From positions 4,092,001 to 4,156,000 of the forward strand of contig NZ_CP043959.1 of assembly GCF_008632955.1 (NCBI RefSeq): 64,000 nt of DNA, given 5' to 3'. Each line of letters begins with the position of its first letter. Position 1 is the first letter of the stretch. Below the pieces are notes generated by a model. That model saw only the letters and a list, made by a program, of their open reading frames with translations. It did no database searches and had not been told where the DNA came from. Position numbers and translations under genes: made by a program. Of this stretch, positions 1 to 9,500 are shown piece by piece. The stretch comes from Streptomyces tendae. Its GTDB lineage: Bacteria; Actinomycetota; Actinomycetes; Streptomycetales; Streptomycetaceae.

Positions 1-430
1 CCTCAGGGGGTGCCTCCCCTTAGTCTCTAAGGCGACCCCTCAAATGAACCCCCCCTCTCCGTACCGTGGAGGTTCCAGTGCCGCGCACTGCCCGAACGGG
101 CTTCTCGTCACGGCAGGACGTACGGTTCGCCCGCCCGCCCCGTCGTCGGCCGACGGGACCGCGCCGCGGGATCGAATGGTCATGACAACGTTATCCAGGT
201 GACCGGGACGACGGTCGCCTCGGCACCGCTTTCTCTGCTCACCCCGACCCGCCCCGGGGACCCGGCGCCCGACGCCGGCCCTGAACGACGCGGACACCCG
301 GCTCAGGCCACCGACGAGGTGGCGTGCCGTCACCGGGCGCTCGCCGACACCCAGGCACAGCGCACCGGTCCGCTCCGCGTCCGCACACACTTCCCAGCCC
401 CCCACGCGCAGGAAGAAGGACGGTACGTCC
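1..430. other. Leader region, no supported gene
   Basis: No convincing ORF lies here. Positions 2-23 hold an imperfect inverted repeat (CTCAGGGG, 6-base spacer, CCCCTTAG). It could be the terminator of an upstream gene or an operator of the same general type as PAS-LuxR sites. The rest is the likely promoter and leader of the regulator that starts at 431. Confidence 0.4.
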
Positions 431-1111
431 GTGGCGACCACGAGTTTCCCCGACGCCTCGCCCCGTAAGAAGAAGACCGCCGCCGCGGCTGTCCCGGCCC
501 GCCGTGACCCGATCGGCGCGCCGGACGGTCCCACCCAGGAAGCCGCCTGCACGGCTCACGTGTCCCCCCGGACGCTGGCCGTCACAGCCGCGGAACCGGC
601 ATTCTCCCGGCAGTTCGGCCTGAGCGTCGACGAGATATGCGGACGCGGCCTGCTCGAACTGCTCCGTTCCCCGGTTCCCGGACAATTGCGGGAACAGTTC
701 ACCGCGCTTTCCTCCGGGCGTTGCCGGAGATTCAGGGAAAGGGTGACGTGTCGCGACGGAGAGGGCCGCAATTTCCCGGCCGAAGTCACCGCGATCGCCG
801 TCGGACAGCCCACGGGTGAGATCGTCGGTCTGGTCGTCCTTCTGCGCCGGGCCGAACAAGCGGCCGACGGCGGACCCGTACTCAGCGCTCTCGACGCGCA
901 GGTGCTGGAAGGTGTGGCGCGTGGCGAGTCCACGGTGCAGTTGGCCTCCCGTCTCTATCTGAGCCGTCAGGGAATCGAATATCGCGTCGGTCAGATGCTG
1001 CGGCGTTTCGACGCCCCCAACCGGCCCGCTCTGGTGGCGCGGGCGCACGCGCTCGGGATGTTCGCCGATGGACAGTGGCCGCCGCGGGTCCTCCCGGAGC
1101 GCGTGCGGTAG
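431..1111 (+). CDS. PAS-LuxR family transcriptional regulator (PimM/FscRI-like)
   Basis: A 226-residue protein with a PAS-like sensor region (about residues 55-145, including DEICGRGLLELL and PAEVTAIAVG) and a C-terminal LuxR-type helix-turn-helix (about 155-215, including LDAQVLEGVARGESTVQLA and YLSRQGIEYRV). This is the architecture of PimM and FscRI, activators of polyene clusters; FscRI is also known to activate antimycin genes. The length fits the class, with about 30 extra N-terminal residues. It is convergent with antA and sits at the left edge of the antimycin cluster. A 14/16 match to the PAS-LuxR operator lies upstream of antB/antC, so control of the structural genes is a reasonable inference. 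The ATG at 431 is used, but a start further in is possible. Confidence 0.85.
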   Translation: MATTSFPDASPRKKKTAAAAVPARRDPIGAPDGPTQEAACTAHVSPRTLAVTAAEPAFSRQFGLSVDEICGRGLLELLRSPVPGQLREQFTALSSGRCRRFRERVTCRDGEGRNFPAEVTAIAVGQPTGEIVGLVVLLRRAEQAADGGPVLSALDAQVLEGVARGESTVQLASRLYLSRQGIEYRVGQMLRRFDAPNRPALVARAHALGMFADGQWPPRVLPERVR

Positions 1112-1211
1112 TGCGAGGTCGGGGCGTGACGCGCCCCGCGGAGGCGGCCGTGGCGGAGACACACCGCCACGGCCGCCGTCGTAGGGCCCGCCCCGGGATG
1201 GCGCGCCGGCG

Positions 1212-1730
1212 TCACGCCGCCGAGGGCTGCCACGCCTCCTGGAACCGGCGGCGGGCCCGGAACAGACGCGAGCGGACGGTGCCCACGGGCAGCGCGAGCA
1301 CCTCGGCCATCTCCTCCTCGTTCAGCCCGTAGGCGCGCAGGGTGAGGACCTGCCGGTGCGCCTGGGACAGCCGCTCCAGCACGTCACTGATGTGCACCGC
1401 GTCCAGGGGATTGGTCTCCTCCCGCGAGTCCACCTCGGAGCAGCAGCTCTCCGCGCCGAAGCGCCTGGCGGTGCGGATGGCTTCGCGGACCGTCACCGAG
1501 CGCACCCAGCCGTAGAACGCCGCCGGTTCCCGCAGGGAACCAAGGCCGCGGTAGACGGCGAGCAATGCCTCCTGGGTGGCGTCGGCGCCGTCGTCGTGGG
1601 TGATGGACCTGCAGATGCGCGCGACGTAGGGCGTGATGGCGGTCAGCAGGTGGTTCATCGCGTGCTCGTCGCCGGCCTGGGCCCGGGGGAGCAGCGTCAG
1701 GGGGGAGGGCAGTTCGCTGACGGTCGTCAT
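1212..1730 (-). CDS. antA: ECF-type RNA polymerase sigma factor, sigma-AntA
   Basis: A 172-residue sigma-70 family protein. Region 2 spans about residues 20-85 (DDGADATQEALLAVYRGL). Region 4 spans about 110-165 (LSQAHRQVLTLRAYGLNEEEMA and VGTVRSRLFRARRRF). No anti-sigma gene is adjacent. It ends in Ser-Ala-Ala; sigma-AntA of antimycin producers is known to carry a C-terminal Ala-Ala signal for ClpXP degradation. It lies 16 bases downstream of antB on the same strand, so the two are likely co-transcribed. In known clusters this factor drives the 3-formamidosalicylate genes (antGF and antH onwards). Confidence 0.92.
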   Translation of the reverse strand: MTTVSELPSPLTLLPRAQAGDEHAMNHLLTAITPYVARICRSITHDDGADATQEALLAVYRGLGSLREPAAFYGWVRSVTVREAIRTARRFGAESCCSEVDSREETNPLDAVHISDVLERLSQAHRQVLTLRAYGLNEEEMAEVLALPVGTVRSRLFRARRRFQEAWQPSAA

Positions 1731-1746
1731 GGCGGACAGAGGTTCC

Positions 1747-3099
1747 TTACACAGCCGGGCGGGCGGGGGTCGGAGGGGCGAACGGGCGGTGATCAGCCGG
1801 TGGCGTGGGCGAGAGCCCCGGTTCCACGACGTCCGTGAAACGCAGCAGCCCCGTGCGCACCTCGTCGCGGAACGCCCGCATGAAGGACGGGCTGTAACAG
1901 GCGGTGGAGTGCGGGAACTCGATGGAGAGCCGGCCCGCGAAGGAGACGACGCACGCCATGACGGGGCTGCGTCCCGCCTGCGGGAAGTAGTGCTCGCGAG
2001 CCGGAACGAGGCGCACGTCGGCGGCCCGCAGCCCGTCCGGCAGCCGCGGACCGGGGACCACGCCCATGTTCGTGGCGATCACCGTGGCCAGTTGCAGCGC
2101 GGGATTGCGGGGGATCTCCGGCGTGATGCGCATCTCGTGGAAGTGGTCGCCGCGGGCCAGGAAGTCGCCCAGCCGGGCGTGCACGGCGCGGGCCAGCTCC
2201 AACGGCTCGGAACGCGCGGCCACGTCCAGGGTCTGCAGATGGGTGGTGACCGCGGGGACCAGGTCGGAGGCGGGCACCGGCGGGGTGAGCCGCGCACGCA
2301 GGTCGACGGGGGAGAGGCAGCCGAGCGTGCGCGCCCCGTCGTCCCCGGCCAGCCGCCGCCGGGCGGTCACCAGCAGCGTCGCGGCGATCAGGGCGTGCAC
2401 GGAGACGCCCGAGGCGCGCGCCGTACCGCGCAGCCGGGAGGTGAGGTCCGCTTCCAGGGTCAGCCGGCGGACCTCGATGTGCCCGTCCGGGCCGGCACCC
2501 TCCCCGCTCGCGGCGTCGTACGGGACCAGCTCGACCGGGTGGCGCCGTATCTCCTCCAGCCGGCCGTCGAGGTACTTCGCCGTGTCGGCCTCGTCGGCCG
2601 GAGGCAGCAGCCGGCTCACGGGCTCGGGCCAGCGGGGGAGTTCCGGAGCGGCGATGTCGTCGGTGGTGCCTTCGACCAGCGCCCGGTAGCGGTCCCACAG
2701 CGAGTTGTGCACCGCGATGCTGCTGTGGCCGTCGGTGACGGTGTGGTCGATCACCAGCACGAACAGGTGGCTCCGGCCGTCGGGCGCGCTGACCAGAACG
2801 GCACGGCTGAGCGGGCCGCCGACCGGCAGCGGCCTGTTCAGCTCCGCCGCGTAGGCCTCCTCCTCGTCACCGGTCCGGGTGATCAGCCGGGGCCGCTCGT
2901 CCGCGCCGAGGACGCGCAGCACGTGCCCGCCGCCGTCCTGTTCGATGCGGGAGCGCAGCGGCGGGTTCGCCTCCGTCAGGGCGTCGAACGCGGCGGACAG
3001 CGCCGCGAGGTCAACCGGTCCGCGCAGGGTGCAGGACAGCACGGCCCTGCTTCTCTGGCCCACATAGAGCGTCTCGACCGGACACAGCACACGGTGCAT
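1747..3099 (-). CDS. antB: Discrete acyltransferase AntB (condensation/PapA-like fold)
   Basis: About 450 residues related to NRPS condensation domains and PapA5-type acyltransferases. The catalytic HxxxDG motif is present as HTVTDG (about residue 125). In antimycin biosynthesis AntB esterifies the C8 hydroxyl of the dilactone with various acyl-CoAs, which produces the side-chain diversity. The ATG at 3099 is chosen because AAAGAAGG precedes it at good spacing; the reading frame runs 67 codons further upstream but shows no family similarity there. The gene is divergent from antC and followed by antA. Confidence 0.88.
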   Translation of the reverse strand: MHRVLCPVETLYVGQRSRAVLSCTLRGPVDLAALSAAFDALTEANPPLRSRIEQDGGGHVLRVLGADERPRLITRTGDEEEAYAAELNRPLPVGGPLSRAVLVSAPDGRSHLFVLVIDHTVTDGHSSIAVHNSLWDRYRALVEGTTDDIAAPELPRWPEPVSRLLPPADEADTAKYLDGRLEEIRRHPVELVPYDAASGEGAGPDGHIEVRRLTLEADLTSRLRGTARASGVSVHALIAATLLVTARRRLAGDDGARTLGCLSPVDLRARLTPPVPASDLVPAVTTHLQTLDVAARSEPLELARAVHARLGDFLARGDHFHEMRITPEIPRNPALQLATVIATNMGVVPGPRLPDGLRAADVRLVPAREHYFPQAGRSPVMACVVSFAGRLSIEFPHSTACYSPSFMRAFRDEVRTGLLRFTDVVEPGLSPTPPADHRPFAPPTPARPAV

Positions 3100-3253
3100 G
3101 CCGTCAGCCTTCTTTCCGTCGTCCGTTCCGGGCATCCACGGTCCCGGGACACAGCTGCCACCGCGGCGGTCCGCGGCGAGGTCGGGGGGCTGTTCGAGAG
3201 TGCACGGCCGACCACGGCCGAGGCCAGCCGAGGTCCCCGGTGCGCGGCGAAGT

Positions 3254-3269
3254 CGCGTGATTTCCCTAG
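3254..3269 (-). promoter_or_regulatory. Putative PAS-LuxR operator upstream of antB/antC
   Basis: Read on the minus strand, the sequence is CTAGGGAAATCACGCG. It matches the PimM/FscRI-type consensus CTVGGGAWWTCCCBAG at 14 of 16 positions. It lies in the 473-base gap between the divergent antB and antC starts, where such a regulator would be expected to act. Function is inferred. Confidence 0.55.
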
Positions 3270-3308
3270 AAGTTGCGTGTCGGCGCGCACTCCCCGGCAC
3301 CCCGAAAT

Positions 3309-3324
3309 TCAGGGAAACCCCTGA
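3309..3324. promoter_or_regulatory. Palindrome in the antB/antC intergenic region
   Basis: TCAGGG-AAAC-CCCTGA is a perfect 6-bp palindrome around a 4-base centre. It lies 40 bases from the better PAS-LuxR match and resembles that core loosely (about 11 of 16). It may be a second, weaker operator. Confidence 0.35.
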
Positions 3325-3572
3325 ACCGGTGCCCCGGGAGCCGGTTCACCTTGACCCCGCCGGTTCCGGTGCAGCACCGTGCTGTGCCGTGAAACCGGGG
3401 CAGGTGACGTGGACCCCCTGACCTCGGCGTGCGGTCCCCTTCCCCGCCCCGTGGGCCGGCGGCCCGGTGCGTCACCACACGCGCGGGCGGCAAGGGGGTG
3501 GCCGCACCCGTCCGATCCCGCCGGGCCTTCGCCGTCCGGGACATCTACGGCTTGCCACGTGAGGGTTGCGCT

Positions 3573-6500
3573 ATGTCACTCCAGGAGGACGCACGTCGAC
3601 CGCTGTCCGGAGCCCAGGAGGGCCTCTGGTACGCCGGACGGCTCGCACCGGACAGTGCCGCGTACAACACCGCGGAGGCCGTGGAGATCCACGGACCCCT
3701 CGACACTGCCCTGTTCGAGACCGCGCTGCGGCGCGTCGTCGCCGAGGCCGACACCTTCGCCCTGCGTTTCGCCGACACCGACGACGGCCCGCGCTGCCAT
3801 CCCGCACCGGACGCGGACGACTGGCCCCTCCACCGGGTCGACGTCAGCGGCGCCGGGGACCCCGAGGCCGCCGCGTGGGAACACGTCCGCACCGACCTCG
3901 CGACCCGCGTCGACCTGGAGAAGGGCCCCCTCTTCGCGCACACCCTGCTGACCCTGGCGCCCGACCGCCACCTCTGGCTGCTGAGGGCACATCACCTGCT
4001 CCTGGACGGCTACAGCTACAAGCTCCTCGGGCGCCGCCTGGCCGACACCTACAACGCCCTGGCCGAGGGTCGCGAACCGGAGCCCGGCGCCTTCGCACCG
4101 GTGAGCCGGCTCCAGGAGGAGGAGGCGGCCTACCTGGCATCCGAGCGGCACGCCCGGGACCGTGACCACTGGGCGCGGCGCCTGGCCGACCTGCCCGAGC
4201 CTGCCCGGCTCACCTCCCGCACGGCGGCCCCCACGGCGCCCTTCCTGCGCCGCACCGCCGAACTGACGCCCGCCGAGACCGAAGCGCTCGACGCCGCGGC
4301 GGCCCGCCTCGGGGTCCGGCGCACGGACCTGCTCACCGCCGCGACCGCCGCCTACCTGCACCGGATGACCGGCGCCGAGGACCTGGTGCTGGGCCTGGCC
4401 ACGATGAGCCGCCTCGGCAGCGCCGCCCTGCGCACCCCGGGGACCGCCTCCGACGTCCTCCCCCTGCGCGTGGAAGCCACCCCCGGCACGCCCGTCGCCG
4501 AGCTGGTCCGGGCCGTCGCCGGTGAACTGAAGGCCCTGCGCCGCCACCAGCGCTACCGGGGCGAGTTCCTCCGCCGCGACCTGGGCCTGCTGGGCACCGG
4601 ACGCCGGCTGTACGGACCGGTGCTCAACATCGTCCCGTTCGACGAGTCCCCGGTCTTCGCCGGACACCCCACCACCTGGCACCACCTGTCCGGCGGAGCC
4701 GTCGACGACTTCCAGATCTCGGTGCGCCCCGGGCCCCGCGGCGGCGGCCTGTGGCTGGCCTTCGACGCCAATCCCGCCCTGTACGAGGAGGACGAACTCG
4801 CCCTGCACCGCCAGAGGTTCCTCGCGGTGCTGCAACGGCTGGCCGCAGTCGGACCGGTGACGCCGCTGGGCGACCTGGACGTCCTGCTGCCCGGTGAACA
4901 CCCCCGCGACACGCCTGTCCGTACCTTCCCGGCCGAGCGGACCCTCACGGAACTGTTCGAGGCACAGGTGGCGGCCGGGCCCGAACGGACGGCCGTCAGC
5001 CACGGGCACGAACGGCTCACGTACGCCGCGCTCAACACCGAGGCCAACCGGCTCGCCCGGCTGCTGACCGCGCACGGCGCGGGGCCCGGCCGGATCGTGG
5101 CGCTCGCCCTGGAACGCGGCCCGCGGCTGCTGCCCGCCCTGCTGGCCGTCCTCAAGACCGGCGCCGCCTACCTGCCCCTGGACCCCGGCCAGCCGACCGA
5201 GCGGCTGCGGCTGGTCGTCGAGGACGCGGCCCCCGTGGCGCTGGTCACCGAGCAGGCCCACGCCCACCTCGCCCATGACGCCGTGCCCGCCGTGCTGCTG
5301 GACGACCCGCAGGTGACCGCGGACCTCGCCCACCGCTCCGGCGCCGACCTGACCGACGCCGAACGGCACGGCCCGACCGGCCCCTCCGACACCGCGTACA
5401 TCATCCACACCTCCGGCTCCACCGGACGCCCCAAGGGCGTGCCCGTGCCGCACGCCAACGTCGTACGGCTCTTCGCCGCCGCGGCCGAGCACTTCGACTT
5501 CCGTGCCGACGACGTGTGGACGCTGTTCCACTCCTACGCCTTCGACTTCTCCGTGTGGGAGATCTGGGGCGCTCTGCTGCACGGCGGCCGGCTCGTCGTC
5601 GTGCCCTACGCCGTCAGCCGCTCGCCGCGCGAGTTCCTGGCCCTGCTGCACCGGGAGGGCGTCACCGTCCTCAACCAGACGCCGTCCGCGTTCGAGCAGC
5701 TGGTCGACGCCGACGCGGAACTCGGGGGCGACACGGGGGCGTTGCGCTACGTCGTCTTCGGCGGGGAGGCCCTGCGCCCGGCGCGGCTGCGCCCCTGGAC
5801 CGAACGGCACGGCCTGGACCGCCCGGCGCTGGTGAACATGTACGGCATCACCGAGACCACCGTGCACGTCACCCACCACCGGCTCACCGCGGCCGACCTG
5901 GACGACCCGCGCCGCGCCGGTGTCATCGGCACTCCGCTCGCCGACCTGCGGGTCCACCTGCTGGACGCCGCGGGACGCCCCGTGCCGCCCGGCGCGACCG
6001 GCGAGATGTACGTCTCCGGTGCCGGTGTCGCCACCGGCTACCTGGACCGGCCGGAACTGACCGCCGAACGCTTCCTCGACGACCCCTACGGCCCGCCCGG
6101 CACCCGCATGTACCGCTCGGGCGACCTGGCCCGGCGCCGCCCCGACGGCACCCTCGACTACCTCGGCCGCGCCGACTCCCAGATCCAGCTGCGCGGCTTC
6201 CGCGTCGAACCCGGCGAGATCGAGGCCGTCCTCGCCGCCCACCCGGGCGTCACCCGCGCCGCCGTCGTACCCCGCCACGCCGGCAACGGCGCCCTGCACC
6301 TCGTCGCCTACACCGTCCTCTCGGCCGACGTACCGGTGAGCCCTGCCGACCTGCGCGCCCACGCGGCCGCCCACCTGCCCGAGCACATGGTCCCCGCCGC
6401 CTGCGTCCCGGTGGAGACCCTGCCGCTGACCGCGAACGGCAAGCTCGACGTCCAGGCCCTGCCCGACCCCGACTTCACCGCCGCCGCCTCCGGCACCCGC

Positions 6501-9500
6501 CCCGCCACGCCCGAACAGGCGCAGGTGTGCGCCCTGTTCGAGGACGTGCTGCAGCTGCCGCGGGAGTCCGTGGGCGTGGACGCCGGCTTCTTCGATCTGG
6601 GCGGCGACTCCCTGCTCGCCACCAGACTGCTGGCCCGTCTGCGGCACGAGACCGGCGCGGAGATTCCCATCACCGCGCTGTTCGAGACGCCGACCCCCGC
6701 AGCGCTCGCACGGCGGGTCGCCGTACGAGCGCAGGACGCCCTGCCCCGGCCGGTCCTCGGCGAGGCCGTGCGCCCCGAGCGCGTGCCGTTGTCCTTCGCG
6801 CAGGAACGCATGTGGTTCCTGCACCGGCTCGACGACGGCGCGGCCACCTACCACATCCCGCTTCTCGTCCCCGTCGGGCCCGACCTCGACGCCGACGCGC
6901 TCGACGCGGCCCTCGGCGACCTGACCGACCGGCACGAAAGCCTGCGCACGGTGATCGCCGAGCACGACGGAGTGCCCTACCAGCGCATCCTGGCGCCGGG
7001 AGAGCTGCGCCCGGTACTGCGGCGGATCGACTGCCCCGCCGCGGAGACCGCCGCCCATGTGACCGCCGCGCTGCGGCGCCGCTTCGACCTGACCGCCGAA
7101 AGCCCCCTCACGGCCTGGCTGCTGGGCACCGGCACCGAGCGGGTCCTGCTGTTCGTCCTGCACCACGGCGCCGCCGACGGCTGGTCGCTCGGCCCCTTCG
7201 CCGCCGACCTGTCCGCCGCCTACGCGTCCCGCCGCCAGGGGCGGGCACCCGACTGGAACCCGCCGGCGGTGCAGTACGCCGACTACGCGCTCTGGCAGCG
7301 CGCCCTGCTGGCCCCCGGACCCGACGGCCCCGGCCGGATCGAACGGCTCACCGCCCACTGGCGCACCGCGCTGGACGACCTGCCCGAGGAGTGCACCCTG
7401 CCCGGCGACCGGCCGCGGCCCACCGCGCCGCGCGGCGGCGGCGCGCACGTCGAACTCGCCGTCGCCCCCGCCCTGCACCGTGCCCTGCTGCGTCTCGCCG
7501 ACCGGGAGGGCGCCAGCCTGTTCATGGTGCTGCACGCCGCCGTCAGCGCCCTCCTCACCCGCTGCGGGGCCGGCGAGGACATCGTTCTCGGCACTCCCGT
7601 GGCGGGCCGCACCGAACCCGGCCTCGACCCCCTGATCGGCCTGATCGCCAACACCCTGGTGCTGCGCGCCGACACCTCCGGCGACCCCGCCTTCCAGGAG
7701 CTCCTCGCCCGGCTGCGTACCGCCGACCTGGCCGCCCTGGACCACCAGGACCTGCCCTTCGACCGGCTGGTGGAGGACCTCAACCCGCCCCGCACACCCG
7801 GCCGTCACCCTCTGTTCCAGGTGATGCTCGCCCTGCAGAACAACAAGCCGGCCGTCCTCGAACTCGACGGCGTCCAAACCGAGTTGCGGCCCACCGCCAC
7901 CGGCACCGCCAAGTTCGACCTCTTCGTGGACGTCCTGGAGCGCCACGGCCCCGAGGGCACCCCCGACGGCCTGACGCTGCACGTCGAGTACGCCACCGAC
8001 CTCTACGACGCCGGCACCGCCGAGGCGTTCGCCCGCGCGCTGCACGACGTCCTGAACACGGTGAGCGCCGACCCCGGGACCCGCCTCGGGCATCTGCCCG
8101 CGCTCCCCGAACGCACCCCCGCCCCGGCCGCGGCCGATCCCGCCGTCCTTCAGGACGCGGCGCTGTCCGTGCCCGGCATCCGCGACGCCCACGCCCTGCC
8201 CGAAGGTGGCGAGACCCCGTCGCGCCTGTACGTGGTGCCCGGGCGGTCCGACGCCGCCGAACGCGTCGAGGAGTTCCTGGACCGCGCGGGCCACGGCTCC
8301 GTCCGCGTCACGGCGGTCAACGCCCTGCCCCGGGCCGAGGACGGCACCGTCGACAGTGCGGCACTGCGCGCCCTGCCCGCCGTCGACGCGACCACGGCCC
8401 GGACCTGGCGGGAGCGGCTCGCCCAGCTGCCCGGCGTCACCACGGTCGACGTGTCGGTCGAGAACGCCCCGGAGGAACTCGACCGGCGCCACACCGGACT
8501 GCCCGACCGCTCCGCCGGAGCGGCCCCGGCCGCCCGCACCGGGGAAGCCTCCGGCGTTCCGGCCGTCAGCGAAGGCCCCGCCCTCGCCGAGCCGTCCGTG
8601 CCGAGCTGGGCCGAGGCCCTGCGCCGCGCCGCCGAGCTGGACCGGGGCGACATCGTCCACGTCCACGCCGACGGCAGCGAGCACCGGCGCACCTACGCGT
8701 CCTTCGTCCCCGAGGCCTCCCGCGTCCTGGCAGGACTGCGCCGGGCCGGACTGCGCCCGGGCGACCAGGTCATCCTCCAGTGCGACGTCACCGAGGATTT
8801 CCTCGCCGTGCTGTGGGGCTGCGTCCTGGGCGGCTTCGTCGCCGTCCCGCTGACCGTCCCCGCCTCCTACGACACCCCCTCCGCGGCGCTGACCAAGCTG
8901 GAGGGCATCTGGCGGATGCTCGGCCGCCCCTGGATCGTGTGCTCCGCCGGCCGCGAGGCCGGTCTGCGCGCGGTCGCCGCACGGCAGGACTGGCCGGGGC
9001 CGCGCATCACCACCGCCGACGCCCTGCGCGAGGCGCCCGAGGACCACGACTGGCACGCCGCCGCACCGGACGACCTCCTGCTGATGCTCATGACGTCAGG
9101 CAGCACCGGCCTGCCCAAGGCGGTGCGGCTCACCCACCGCAACGTGCTGACCCGCTCGGCCGCCACCGAGCAGATGAACGGCCTCGGCGCCGACGACGTC
9201 TCCCTGAACTGGATACCGCTCGACCACGTCACCGGCGTGGTGATGTTCCACCTGCGCGACGTGTACCTGGGCTGCCGCCAGGTCCACGCCCCCACCTCCT
9301 GGATCCTGCAGGACCCCCTGCGCTGGATGGACCTCGCCGACCGGCACCGGGTCACCGTCACCTGGGCGCCCAACTTCGCCTTCGGGCTCCTCGCCGAACA
9401 GGCCCACCGCTTCACCGGCCGCGCCTGGGACCTGTCGCCGATGCGGCTGGTCATGAACGCCGGTGAGGTCGTCGTCGCCTCCGCCGCCCGCGCGTTCCTG

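Noticed and set aside
3576..9056. A minus-strand open frame of 1826 codons opposite antC
   Set aside because: It is the antisense shadow of a high-GC gene; the translation is low-complexity Gly/Val/Gln-rich with no domain, while the plus strand encodes clear NRPS domains.
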